A DNA stretch of 64,000 bases, taken from the NCBI RefSeq assembly GCF_011040385.1, contig NZ_JAAIKB010000008.1, positions 1-64,000 of the forward strand, given 5' to 3'. The notes below the pieces were generated by a model. That model was not told where the DNA came from. It saw nothing but the letters and a program-made list of their open reading frames with translations, and searched no databases. The stretch comes from Falsiroseomonas algicola (GTDB lineage: Bacteria; Pseudomonadota; Alphaproteobacteria; Acetobacterales; Acetobacteraceae). Below are positions 45,259 to 53,408 of the stretch, in pieces; the first letter of the stretch is position 1, and the number at the start of each line of letters is the position of its first letter. A program made the position numbers and the translations under genes.

Positions 45259-46041
45259 TCAGAGGCTGTTGACGGAATGGCCGCCATCGATGGTGACGAC
45301 GCTGCCGGTCATGTGGGCGCCGGCCTCGCTGGCCAGCAGCAGCAGCGGCCCGGTCAGGTCATCGACCTGGCCCAGGCGCCGCTGCGGGATGCGCTTCACC
45401 ATGGCCTGGCCGGCCTCGCTGGCGAAGAAGTCGCGGTTGATCTCGGTGGCGATGTAGCCGGGCGCGATCGCGTTCACGCGGATACGGTGGCGCGCCAGTT
45501 CCACCGCCATCTGCCGCGTCAGATGCACCAGCGCGGCCTTGGCGGCGGAATAGCCGGCGACACCGGGGATCACGCGCTCCGCCAGGATGGAGGCGATGTT
45601 GACGATGCTGCCGGGCTTCTGCGCGGCCACCATCCGCTGCGCCACCGCCTGCCCCACCGCGAAGGCGCCGCGGAGGTCCACCGCCATCACCTGGTCCCAG
45701 TCTTCCGCCGTGTGGTCCAGGAAAGGCCGCGTCGCCGCGATGCCGGCATTGTTCACCAGGATGTCGACCGGTCCGAAGGCGCGTTCCGTGGCCGACAGCG
45801 CATCGGCAATGGAGGCGGCCTCCGTCACGTCAAGCGCGACCGCCCGCGCGCCCTGCCCCAGCTCCTCCGCCAGGCCGCGCAGGCTGGCGGGCTTCCGCGC
45901 GCCCATCGCGACGCAGGCCCCCGCCCCATGCAGGACACGAACGAAATGCCGGCCGAGCACACCGGATGCGCCCGTCACCAGCGCCACCCGTCCGGCCAGG
46001 GAGAATGCCGCGAAGGGCGATCCCGGCCCGTGATCCGCCAT
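45259..46041 (-). CDS. Short-chain dehydrogenase (likely 3-hydroxyacyl-CoA type)
   Basis: 260 aa. NAD(P) motif LVTGASGVLGRHFV, NNAG, catalytic Ser-Tyr-Lys in NIASILAERVIPGV and YSAAKAALVHL, and the typical IRVNAIAPGYIATE. As first gene of the operon it would oxidise the 3-hydroxyacyl product made by the kinase/dehydrogenase pair; inference. GGGGAGG precedes the ATG. Confidence 0.88.
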   Translation of the reverse strand: MADHGPGSPFAAFSLAGRVALVTGASGVLGRHFVRVLHGAGACVAMGARKPASLRGLAEELGQGARAVALDVTEAASIADALSATERAFGPVDILVNNAGIAATRPFLDHTAEDWDQVMAVDLRGAFAVGQAVAQRMVAAQKPGSIVNIASILAERVIPGVAGYSAAKAALVHLTRQMAVELARHRIRVNAIAPGYIATEINRDFFASEAGQAMVKRIPQRRLGQVDDLTGPLLLLASEAGAHMTGSVVTIDGGHSVNSL

Positions 46042-46094
46042 GTGCTACCTCCCCGCCCCTGCCCCGCTGGCTTCGCATCCACCGGGCGGCGCGG

Positions 46095-46472
46095 TCAACC
46101 GGGCAGCAGGCGCCGCAACTCCGCCAGGACCGCATCCATGTCGAGCGGCTTGGAGAAGAGGCTCACCGGCGCCTCCCCCTCCCGCCGGAAGGCATCCTGC
46201 CCGCCCGCCGGCGCATAGCCCGTCATGACCACGACCGGCAGGTCCGGCCTCGCCGCGCGCAGCGCGCGGATCAGGCCGGCGCCATCCAGCCGGGGCATCC
46301 GGAGGTCCGTCAGCAGCAGGTCCGGCGGCTGGCGCGCCGCCAGTTCCATCGCCGCCTGGCCATCCGGGGCCAGCACCACCTCATAGCCATGGGAGAGGAG
46401 TTCATCCTCGATCGCCATGGCGGCGAGCCCTTCATCCTCCGCCACGAGTATGCGGTGCGCCATGGAGGCCAT
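46095..46472 (-). CDS. Single-domain response regulator
   Basis: 125 aa receiver only. Acidic pair in LVAEDEGLA, phospho-acceptor in LLLTDLRMPRLDG, Thr in VVMTGYAPAG and Lys in LFSKPLD. No output domain, so it acts by protein contact or as a phosphate relay. ATG 46472 overlaps the stop of the sensor kinase; ATG 46463 is an alternative. Confidence 0.9.
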   Translation of the reverse strand: MASMAHRILVAEDEGLAAMAIEDELLSHGYEVVLAPDGQAAMELAARQPPDLLLTDLRMPRLDGAGLIRALRAARPDLPVVVMTGYAPAGGQDAFRREGEAPVSLFSKPLDMDAVLAELRRLLPG

Positions 46473-48007
46473 CAGCAGGCGACGGCCAGGGGCATCAGCC
46501 CCTGGGCGGTGGGCTCGGACAGGACCAGGGTCATGGTGAAGCAGGCGCCCCCCTCCGGCGGGTTGGACACGGCGATGCCACCGCCCATCCCGCGTGCCAC
46601 CGCCGCGGCCAGGGACAGGCCGAGCCCGCTGCCATGGCCCGGATCCTTGGTGGTGAAGAAGGGATCGAAGATGGATTGGCGCAAGGCGTCCGGCACACCC
46701 GGTCCGCTGTCCCGCACCTCGATCACCACGCGCCCTCCCTGCTCGCGCAGCGCGACGCCGATGCGCGCGGGGGCGGCCGGGTCCGTGGCCCGGGCTTCCA
46801 GCACCGCGTCCCGTGCGTTGGAGAGCAGGTGCAGCACGGCCTCTTCCAGCCTGGCGGGGCTGCCGGTCACGGGCAGCGGACCCGATGGCGCGGTGAAGGA
46901 CAGGGCGATGTCATCCGGCGCATATTGTCCATCCGCGATCCGCACGGCGGCGCGCGCCACCCGGGCAGCGTCGAAGGTCTCGGCCTCGCCCGTTTCCGTC
47001 GCCAGGCCGCGGATGCGGCTCACCAGGTCGCCTGCCCGGCGCAACTGGCTGTCGATGACGTTCAGCGCCGCCATCAGCCGCGCCCCCTGTTCGGTCATGA
47101 GCCCCGTGGCCGCGTTGCGGGCGTGGCGCAGCCAGAGCGCGGCCGCGTTCAGCGGCTGGCTCGTCTCATGCGCCAGCCCGGCGCACATGGTGCCGATGGT
47201 CGCGAGCCGCGCGGATTCGACGATGCCGGCCTGCAGCCGCCGCGTTTCCGTCACGTCCCGCGCGCTGCCCAGCAGCCGGTCCACCTCGCCCGCCGCATTG
47301 CGCATCGGCACCAGCACGGTCTGCCACAGGCGATGGCCATGCGGCGTCTCGGCCTCCACCTCGTAGCGCTGGACCTCCCCGGTCGCGACGGCGCGCTGCC
47401 AGTTGGGCAGCACGCGTTCCGTGACTCCGGGGATGAAGCCCGTCTGCGCGTCCTTTCCCACGACCTGCGACGCCGGCAGGCCGAACAGCCTTTCATAGGC
47501 GGGATTCACGGTTTCCGTGACGAAGCGGGTACCGCCCTGGTCCACCCGCAGGACGAACAGCGCCTCCGCCAGGTTGGCGATGAAGGCGGCGGTCCGCGCC
47601 TCGCTGTCCAGCGCGCGGCGCTCCGCCAGGCGGCGCTCCTCCACCTCCCGCGCCAGGGCCGCCGGGCTCGGCAGGGCCAGCAGGCGGGGCAGCAGGGGCC
47701 AGAGGGTGATGGCGGTGGCGATCGACACCGCGGCGCAGAAGGCCTTGATCAGCCCTTCCAACAGCGGATTCGGGTAGAACATGGCCCAGGCATGGGCGAA
47801 ATGCGTGGCGCCGCAGGCGATGATGAACAGCGCGAAAAGGCCGAAGATCCAGGGATAGGCCAGGTCCCGCCGCCGCAGCGCGAAGACGACCAGCGCCGCC
47901 GGGATGGAGAAATAGGCAAGCCCCGTCCCGATATCGGACAGCAGATGCAGCCAGGCCAGGTCAGGCTCCAGCAGCATGCAGACGCCGGGGGGCGCGAGGT
48001 TCGGCAT
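46472..48007 (-). CDS. Sensor histidine kinase with ethylene-receptor-type membrane domain
   Basis: 511 aa from ATG 48007 (515 if the upstream TTG is used). Three transmembrane helices carry LLSDIGTGLAYFSIPAAL and LFIIACGATHFAHAW. With the ATG start the residues are Asp25, Tyr32, Pro36, Cys65 and His69, the same numbers as in Arabidopsis ETR1, where Cys65 and His69 bind the copper cofactor for ethylene. Then a PAS domain (about 133-255), His280 in AGLAHETSQPLNAAAL, the N-box HLLSNARDAV and FDPFFTTKDPGHGSGLGL. The ligand is inferred, not shown. Confidence 0.88.
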   Translation of the reverse strand: MPNLAPPGVCMLLEPDLAWLHLLSDIGTGLAYFSIPAALVVFALRRRDLAYPWIFGLFALFIIACGATHFAHAWAMFYPNPLLEGLIKAFCAAVSIATAITLWPLLPRLLALPSPAALAREVEERRLAERRALDSEARTAAFIANLAEALFVLRVDQGGTRFVTETVNPAYERLFGLPASQVVGKDAQTGFIPGVTERVLPNWQRAVATGEVQRYEVEAETPHGHRLWQTVLVPMRNAAGEVDRLLGSARDVTETRRLQAGIVESARLATIGTMCAGLAHETSQPLNAAALWLRHARNAATGLMTEQGARLMAALNVIDSQLRRAGDLVSRIRGLATETGEAETFDAARVARAAVRIADGQYAPDDIALSFTAPSGPLPVTGSPARLEEAVLHLLSNARDAVLEARATDPAAPARIGVALREQGGRVVIEVRDSGPGVPDALRQSIFDPFFTTKDPGHGSGLGLSLAAAVARGMGGGIAVSNPPEGGACFTMTLVLSEPTAQGLMPLAVAC

Positions 48008-48199
48008 GATACTGCTCAAGGGGCCGGACTCTCGAGGATGGGTGGGCGTGGAGTTCTTCCACCCCCCTCCATATCAGCACAGGACGCCCCCTGCCCCCCG
48101 CCAAGGCTGAATTGAGGCGCCGCATCACGCTCGATTGAACGGAACGACCGTGCCCCATCGACATTGCGCGCGATGATCCAGCCTTCCGCGCCAATCGCC

Positions 48200-48577
48200 T
48201 CAGGCTTCGGCAGGCATCAGGGAGACGTGGGCGGCAACCACGCGCCACCCCTCCGGCATCCGCACCCAGGTCTGGCTCTGCCGGCCGAGCCGACCATTGC
48301 GCGAAAAGGTCGTATTCGCGGTGGCGAAGTCCCGGCCATGGGTGGTGATCACGGTCCGCACCAGATCCCGCGCCAAGCCGACCGAGGGGCGGGATGCGCG
48401 GAAGGCCATGATCTCCTCATAGCCATGCAGGATCTCGGTCGCGCCGTAGCGGATGGTGCGCGGGTCGTTCCAGAACAGCTCGTCCAGCACCGCCACGTCA
48501 TTCGTCACCAGCGCGACCTCGTAGCGCTGGAAGGCGGCGGTGACCTCGGCCACGACCTCCGGGATGTCGATCTCCAT
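48200..48577 (-). CDS. AtzH/HpxZ-like NTF2-fold protein (DUF3225)
   Basis: 125 aa. [40 protein letters not shown] and the [13 protein letters not shown] segment are those of HpxZ/AtzH proteins, linked to oxalurate or carboxybiuret breakdown. Last gene of an operon with an amidase and a small GatC-like subunit, overlapping the amidase stop by ATGA. Function by context. Confidence 0.82.
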   Translation of the reverse strand: MEIDIPEVVAEVTAAFQRYEVALVTNDVAVLDELFWNDPRTIRYGATEILHGYEEIMAFRASRPSVGLARDLVRTVITTHGRDFATANTTFSRNGRLGRQSQTWVRMPEGWRVVAAHVSLMPAEA

Positions 48578-49980
48578 CAGGCATTCTCCTTCACATGCTG
48601 GGCAGCGACGGGGGGACAGCCGGCGAGCCCGGCCTCGACCAGGGCGGCGGCGGCGCGGAACAGCAGATCCTCCCGCCAGGGGGCGGCGACGAGTTGCACC
48701 CCGACAGGCAGGGAGGCACCGGCGCGGGCGGGATCAGCCAGCGGCACGGCCATGGCCGGCAGGCCGATGGCCGAGAAGGGCTGGGTATAGACGCCGAGAT
48801 GCGGCCGCGCCGGCACGGTCGCGCCATCCACCTCGATCATCGCCGTGCCGATGGGCGGCGCGACATAGGGCAGCAGCGGCGCCACCAGCACGTCGCATGC
48901 CTCGAAGATGCGCGACGCGGCGCGTGCCCAGGCCGCGCGGACACGCTGGGCCTGGGTGATCCAGTGCGCGGGCAGCAGGGCACCGGCCAGGAAGCGGTCG
49001 CGGGTCAGCGGGTCGAAGTCGTCCGCCCGGAGGCGGAGGTTCGGCAGGTGCAGGTTCGCCCCCTCCGCCAGCGTCACCAGCAGCGCGGCGGCCCGCCCCT
49101 CCGCCACGAGGTCGGGTGCAATGCGGGTGGTGGCACCGAGCGCCTGCGCCGCCAGCGCGACCGGCGCCAGCGCCTCCGGCTGCCCGCCGCGCTCGAAATA
49201 CCCGGCCGCGATGCCGATGCGGAGGCCGCCCAGTCCCGCCAGGCCGCTGACCGGCTCGAACTCCCGCGGCACCTGGGCGGGATCGGCCGGGTCCTCCCCC
49301 TGCATCGCCTCATAGACCAGGGCCAGGTCGTCAAGGCTGCGGGCGAAGGGGCCGACATGGTCGAAGCTGCCGGCAAAGAGATGCGCGCCGCGCCGGGACA
49401 ACCGCCCATAGGTCGGCTTCAGCCCCCAGATGCCGCAGAGCCCGGCCGGCACGCGGATGGAGCCATTGGTGTCGCTGCCGATGGCGATCGGCACGAGCCC
49501 CGCCGCCACGGCGGCCGCGGAACCGCCGGAGGAACCGCCCGCGATGCGCGCCGGGTCATGCGGGTTGCGCGTCGGCCCCTCATGGCTGTTCTCGGTCGAG
49601 AAGCCGAAGGCGAATTCATCCATGTTGGTGGCGCCGACCACCACCGCCCCGGCGGCGCGCAGCAGCTGCACCGCGAAGGCATCCTGCGCGGCCGCCGGGG
49701 CGTCCCGCCGGATCTTCGACCCCGCCAGCGTCCGCAGCCCTTCGAGGTCGAAGAGGTTCTTCACCGCCAGCGGCACGCCGGCGAGCGGCCCGGGATCGCG
49801 CCCCGCGGCGATGGCGGCATCCACCGCCGCCGCCTCCGCCCGCGCACGATCGGCGGTGACGGCGGTAAAGCAGTTGAGCGCGCCGTCGCGCGCGGCGATG
49901 TCGGCCAGCGCCGCCTCGACCACGGCGGAGGCGGTGGTGCGACGGGCGCGGATGGCGGCGACGGTGGCGGCGATGCTCAT
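48577..49980 (-). CDS. AtzE/HpxY-family amidase
   Basis: 467 aa amidase-signature enzyme. Catalytic Lys74 in [14 protein letters not shown], cis-Ser in [17 protein letters not shown] (about 150), and nucleophile Ser174 in [14 protein letters not shown]. With the AtzG-like subunit the complex resembles AtzE-AtzG (1-carboxybiuret hydrolase) or the HpxXY oxalurate hydrolase. The precise substrate cannot be read from sequence. Confidence 0.88.
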   Translation of the reverse strand: MSIAATVAAIRARRTTASAVVEAALADIAARDGALNCFTAVTADRARAEAAAVDAAIAAGRDPGPLAGVPLAVKNLFDLEGLRTLAGSKIRRDAPAAAQDAFAVQLLRAAGAVVVGATNMDEFAFGFSTENSHEGPTRNPHDPARIAGGSSGGSAAAVAAGLVPIAIGSDTNGSIRVPAGLCGIWGLKPTYGRLSRRGAHLFAGSFDHVGPFARSLDDLALVYEAMQGEDPADPAQVPREFEPVSGLAGLGGLRIGIAAGYFERGGQPEALAPVALAAQALGATTRIAPDLVAEGRAAALLVTLAEGANLHLPNLRLRADDFDPLTRDRFLAGALLPAHWITQAQRVRAAWARAASRIFEACDVLVAPLLPYVAPPIGTAMIEVDGATVPARPHLGVYTQPFSAIGLPAMAVPLADPARAGASLPVGVQLVAAPWREDLLFRAAAALVEAGLAGCPPVAAQHVKENA

Positions 49981-50159
49981 GGCCGGAACACCGGCGCGGC
50001 CTCATCCGCTTCCGTCAGCGGCACACGCTCGATCAGCGCGGCCGCCGCGGCGGCGACCTTCAGACCCGCGATCACGCCAGGCATCTGGTGCGGCGCGATG
50101 GGCAGGCCGATGAGCGCGGCGGTGGCGCGGGCATGGGCCTCGATCTCTGCATCACTCAT
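49977..50159 (-). CDS. AtzG/HpxX-like small amidase subunit
   Basis: 60 aa. It starts MSDAEIEAHARATAALIGLP and has IAPHQMPGVIAGLKVAAAAA, the GatC-like pattern of small subunits that wrap the AtzE-type amidase. It overlaps the amidase start by 4 bp. Divergent from the stress-protein gene. Confidence 0.78.
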   Translation of the reverse strand: MSDAEIEAHARATAALIGLPIAPHQMPGVIAGLKVAAAAAALIERVPLTEADEAAPVFRP

Positions 50160-50207
50160 GCGCCGGCTCCAGGCAAGGGACGTGCCGCACGCGTGATGGC
50201 GCGCCGC

Positions 50208-50221
50208 TTGATGCCGATCAA
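50208..50221. promoter_or_regulatory. Perfect FNR/FixK-type box
   Basis: TTGAT-GCCG-ATCAA matches the FNR/ANR/FixK consensus exactly, with flanking C and G extending the palindrome. It is about 58 bp before the GTG of the stress protein and 49 bp before the divergent AtzG-like start. No promoter hexamers are assigned. Confidence 0.65.
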
Positions 50222-50278
50222 GGCCCGAAGCCACGCCCGCGCGCAACCTGCCTGCGTGATGGGCGAAGGAGCCGTGAC

Positions 50279-51124
50279 GTGGCATTCAAGGACGTGCTGG
50301 TGCATCTCGATGGCTCGGACCGGGCGATGGCGCGGCTGGACTACGCCGCGGGCCTGGCGGCCCGGCACGGCGCGCATCTGGTCGGGCTGCATGCGGTGGA
50401 AGGGGGCCTCCCGGCGGGATTGACCTCCGACATGGGCGGAGCCTCGCTCGGCATCCTGCTGGCGCAGCTGCGCGATACGGCAGAGGCCGATGCGAAGCGC
50501 ATGCGCCAGGCCTTCGAGGACCGTGTCCGTCGCGACGGGCTGCGTGGGGAGTGGCGCGAATCGATGGACATGCCGCCGGAAGCCGTGGCCCTGCATGCGC
50601 GCTACGCGGATCTGGCCGTGCTGGGCCAGCCGGAGCCTGGCGGCGCGCTGGCCTCCATCAACGAGATGATCCTGGAATCGGTCCTGTTCACCGCCGGCCG
50701 GCCCGTGCTGATGCTGCCCTATGTCGGGCAGTTCACGCCGACGCCGCAGACGGTGCTGGTCGGCTGGAATGCGAGCAAGGAGGCCGCGCGCGCGGTGCAT
50801 GACGCGCTGCCGATGATGCAGGCAGCGACGCAGGTGCGGGTGCTGGCCGTCAACCCCCGGCTCGGCATCGGTGGCCATGGCGATGTGCCGGCCGCCGACA
50901 TCGCGCTGCACCTGGCGCGGCACGGCGTGGCGGCGACGGCCCAGCACGCGACGGCCAACGAGATCCGCGAATCCGACGTGCTGCTGAACAGCGCCGCCGA
51001 CCTCGGCGCCGAATTGCTGGTGATGGGCGCCTATGGCCATTCCCGGCTGCGGGAGATGGTGCTGGGCGGCGTCACGCGCGGCATCCTGGGCCGCATGACG
51101 CTGCCCGTGCTGCTCTCACACTAG
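50279..51124 (+). CDS. Universal stress protein, tandem UspA domains
   Basis: 281 aa. First UspA domain FKDVLVHLDGSDRAMARLDY to about 140; second from TVLVGWNASKEAARAVHDAL with the ATP-type motif LVMGAYGHSRLREMVLGG and VTRGILGRMTLPVLLSH. AAGGAG lies at good distance before the GTG start. The FNR-type box suggests induction at low oxygen. Ends sharing a CTAG stop site with the next gene. Confidence 0.9.
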   Translation: MAFKDVLVHLDGSDRAMARLDYAAGLAARHGAHLVGLHAVEGGLPAGLTSDMGGASLGILLAQLRDTAEADAKRMRQAFEDRVRRDGLRGEWRESMDMPPEAVALHARYADLAVLGQPEPGGALASINEMILESVLFTAGRPVLMLPYVGQFTPTPQTVLVGWNASKEAARAVHDALPMMQAATQVRVLAVNPRLGIGGHGDVPAADIALHLARHGVAATAQHATANEIRESDVLLNSAADLGAELLVMGAYGHSRLREMVLGGVTRGILGRMTLPVLLSH

Positions 51125-52029
51125 TCGATGCCGAACAGCGCCGCGGGGTTGGTGGAGGTCATCCGCCGCAGCTCCGCGTCGCTGAACCCCTCGCTCTGCA
51201 CGAGGAGAAGGTATTCGCGGAAGGCCTCGGCCGGCGGCGGCAGAAGGAAGACGCCGGCGTCGGAAGACAGGATGCAGCGATCCCCCGCGGCGCGGATGCG
51301 CGGCGCGAAATCCTGGATGGTGCTGGCGGAGGAGATCTTGTGCTTCTCCTCATCCACATGCGTCAGCCCGACCTGCGTCGCGTGGGTCAGGATGAAGAAG
51401 CTGAGCTCCACATAGCCGCCCAGCGCCACGATCGCCTTGATCTGGTCCGTCGTGTAGCGCGACCCATGGGTGCGGATGCGCGTGACGCCACGCTTCTTCG
51501 CTTCTTCCGCCAGCGCCACCGCTTCCCGCCCGGAGACATGGCCGCAATCGAAGACGACATCCTTCTCCGCACAGAGATCCATGATGGCGCGGACGACGTC
51601 GGGGACGACGTTGTTCTCCGGCACCTGGAAGGTGGTCTCCAGGAAGGCGGGGCTGCGGCCCTCCCGTTCCGCGATGTAGCGGGTGTGGTGCGTGGGCAGG
51701 GAGACGAAGCGCGCGCCGGTGCCCGGGCCGTAGCCATAGCCGATGGCGGCCTTCGCGACTTCCAGCGTCACGCCGCCCGCGGTCGGCTGCATGATGACGC
51801 CGCCGAAGGCATGGCAGCCGAGATGGCCGAGTTCGTCATTGGCGAGCGCGGCGAAGCCGGAGGTGTTCTGGAAGTTGCACATGATGCCGATGGCCTTCAT
51901 GCCCGCGGCCGCAGCCTGGCGCACGGCCTCGAACACATTGACGCTGCGGCCATTCAGGTGCGGCGCGCAATGCACGTGGCAATCGATGGCGCCCTTCAGC
52001 AGGTGGGAGCCGGGCGGGACGTAGGGCAT
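51121..52029 (-). CDS. DUF6282 amidohydrolase-like protein
   Basis: 302 aa. Metal-site-like start KGAIDCHVHCAPHLNG, then FQNTSGFAALANDE, FVSLPTHHTRYIAE, FDCGHVSGREAVALAE and RCILSSDAGVFLLPPP (a late Asp). These fit the amidohydrolase superfamily. ATGA overlap with the second permease gene, so it is the last gene of a transporter operon and may act on the transported compound. Confidence 0.75.
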   Translation of the reverse strand: MPYVPPGSHLLKGAIDCHVHCAPHLNGRSVNVFEAVRQAAAAGMKAIGIMCNFQNTSGFAALANDELGHLGCHAFGGVIMQPTAGGVTLEVAKAAIGYGYGPGTGARFVSLPTHHTRYIAEREGRSPAFLETTFQVPENNVVPDVVRAIMDLCAEKDVVFDCGHVSGREAVALAEEAKKRGVTRIRTHGSRYTTDQIKAIVALGGYVELSFFILTHATQVGLTHVDEEKHKISSASTIQDFAPRIRAAGDRCILSSDAGVFLLPPPAEAFREYLLLVQSEGFSDAELRRMTSTNPAALFGID

Positions 52030-52730
52030 CAGGGCATTCCTTGTCGAACAGGGCGGGTGGCGAGGCGACGTTCCAGCCGCTCTCCCACATGCTTGGTGGG
52101 CCAGCAGATCAGGAAATACAGCAGCAGGATGGTGCCGAAGCAGAGCAGCGCGGAGAAGCCCCGCGTGTTCAGGATCTTCGCGGCGTAGGTCAGTTCCATC
52201 ACGCCGATCTGGCTGGCGATGGAGGTCGACTTGATGAAGCCGACGGTGTAGCCGAAGAGCGGCGGCAGCACGACGCGCCAGGATTGCGGCAGCACGATCG
52301 TCCAGAGCACGCGCCAGCGCCCGAAATTCATCGCCTCCGCCGCGTCCCATTGCGGCGCGGGGATGGATTCGAGCCCCGCCCGCGCAATCTCCGCCGCGAA
52401 GGCCGCGGCCGACAGCACCACGGTGACGAGCGCCATGGTGAACAGGCTGACCTGCGCGCCGCTGAGCTGGAAGGCGAAGAAGACGCACATCAGCTTCACA
52501 AGGAAGGGGATGCGCCGGAACAGCTCCACATAGGTCGTCGCCAGGATGCGCAGCGGCAGCACGCCGAACAGCCGCGGATGCCGGCAGATCGCGAAGAGGA
52601 AGCCGAAGGCGAAGCCGATGGTGGCGCCAAGCCAGGAGAGGAGCAGCGTGTTGACCAGCGCCTCGCCCAGGAACATCAGGTTCCAGTAGCCGAAGAAGCG
52701 GGGGGCTTCCTCCGTGATCTGCGCCCACAT
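52029..52730 (-). CDS. Amino-acid ABC transporter permease (HisM/GlnP-like)
   Basis: 233 aa, about five membrane helices. FLGEALVNTLLLSWLGATIG start and the EAA loop EIARAGLESIPAPQWDAAEA, then VLPQSWRVVLPPLFGYTVG. Second of two permeases. Overlap with DUF6282 by ATGA; 2 bp from the upstream permease. Confidence 0.9.
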   Translation of the reverse strand: MWAQITEEAPRFFGYWNLMFLGEALVNTLLLSWLGATIGFAFGFLFAICRHPRLFGVLPLRILATTYVELFRRIPFLVKLMCVFFAFQLSGAQVSLFTMALVTVVLSAAAFAAEIARAGLESIPAPQWDAAEAMNFGRWRVLWTIVLPQSWRVVLPPLFGYTVGFIKSTSIASQIGVMELTYAAKILNTRGFSALLCFGTILLLYFLICWPTKHVGERLERRLATRPVRQGMP

Positions 52731-52732
52731 CG

Positions 52733-53407
52733 TCAGATCACCTTCGCCTGGACGCGGAACAGCCAGCGGCCGATCAGCGCCAGCGCCAGGCTGCAGACCA
52801 GCGTCAGCGCGATGTAGATGACGGCCGTGATGGAGAAGACTTCGAGCGAGCGGAAGGTCAGGCTGTTGACGTTGTAGGCACGGCCGGTCAGTTCCTCCAC
52901 CGCGAAGATGGCGGCGATGGAGGTCGTCATCACCTGGATGATGAACTGGTTCGCCAGCGGCGGATACAGCGCCTTCGCGATGTGCGGCACGATCACGTAC
53001 CAGACCATCTGGGGCAGCGAGAACCCCATCGCCGTCGCCGCATCGATCTCCGCCCGGCGGAGGGAAGCGAAGCCGGCGCGCTGGATTTCCGTCAGGTAGG
53101 CGCCGGCGTTCAGCGACATGCCGATGGCGACGGCCGCATAGGGCGAGAGCAGGATGCCCGCCTCCGGCAGCACGAAGAAGATGAAGAAGACCTGCACCAG
53201 CAGCGGCGTGTTGATGAAGAAGGTGACATAGCCCTGCACGAACCATCGCGCGCCGCGTGGGCCGTAGGAGAGGATGGTCGCGTTGAACAACCCGATCACC
53301 CAGCCCACGACGAAGGAAATCGCCGCGAGCTGCAGCGTCAGCCAGGCCCCGGCCAGCAGATAGGGTATGTGGCCGGTGACCTGCGAATAGATGAGCGAAT
53401 AGCTCAT
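52733..53407 (-). CDS. Amino-acid ABC transporter permease
   Basis: 224 aa. TPLLVQVFFIFFVLPEAG, the EAA loop LTEIQRAGFASLRRAEIDAA and VVPHIAK-like VIVPHIAKALYPPLANQF. First permease of this transporter, starting 1 bp after the binding-protein stop. Confidence 0.9.
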   Translation of the reverse strand: MSYSLIYSQVTGHIPYLLAGAWLTLQLAAISFVVGWVIGLFNATILSYGPRGARWFVQGYVTFFINTPLLVQVFFIFFVLPEAGILLSPYAAVAIGMSLNAGAYLTEIQRAGFASLRRAEIDAATAMGFSLPQMVWYVIVPHIAKALYPPLANQFIIQVMTTSIAAIFAVEELTGRAYNVNSLTFRSLEVFSITAVIYIALTLVCSLALALIGRWLFRVQAKVI

Positions 53408-53408
53408 C

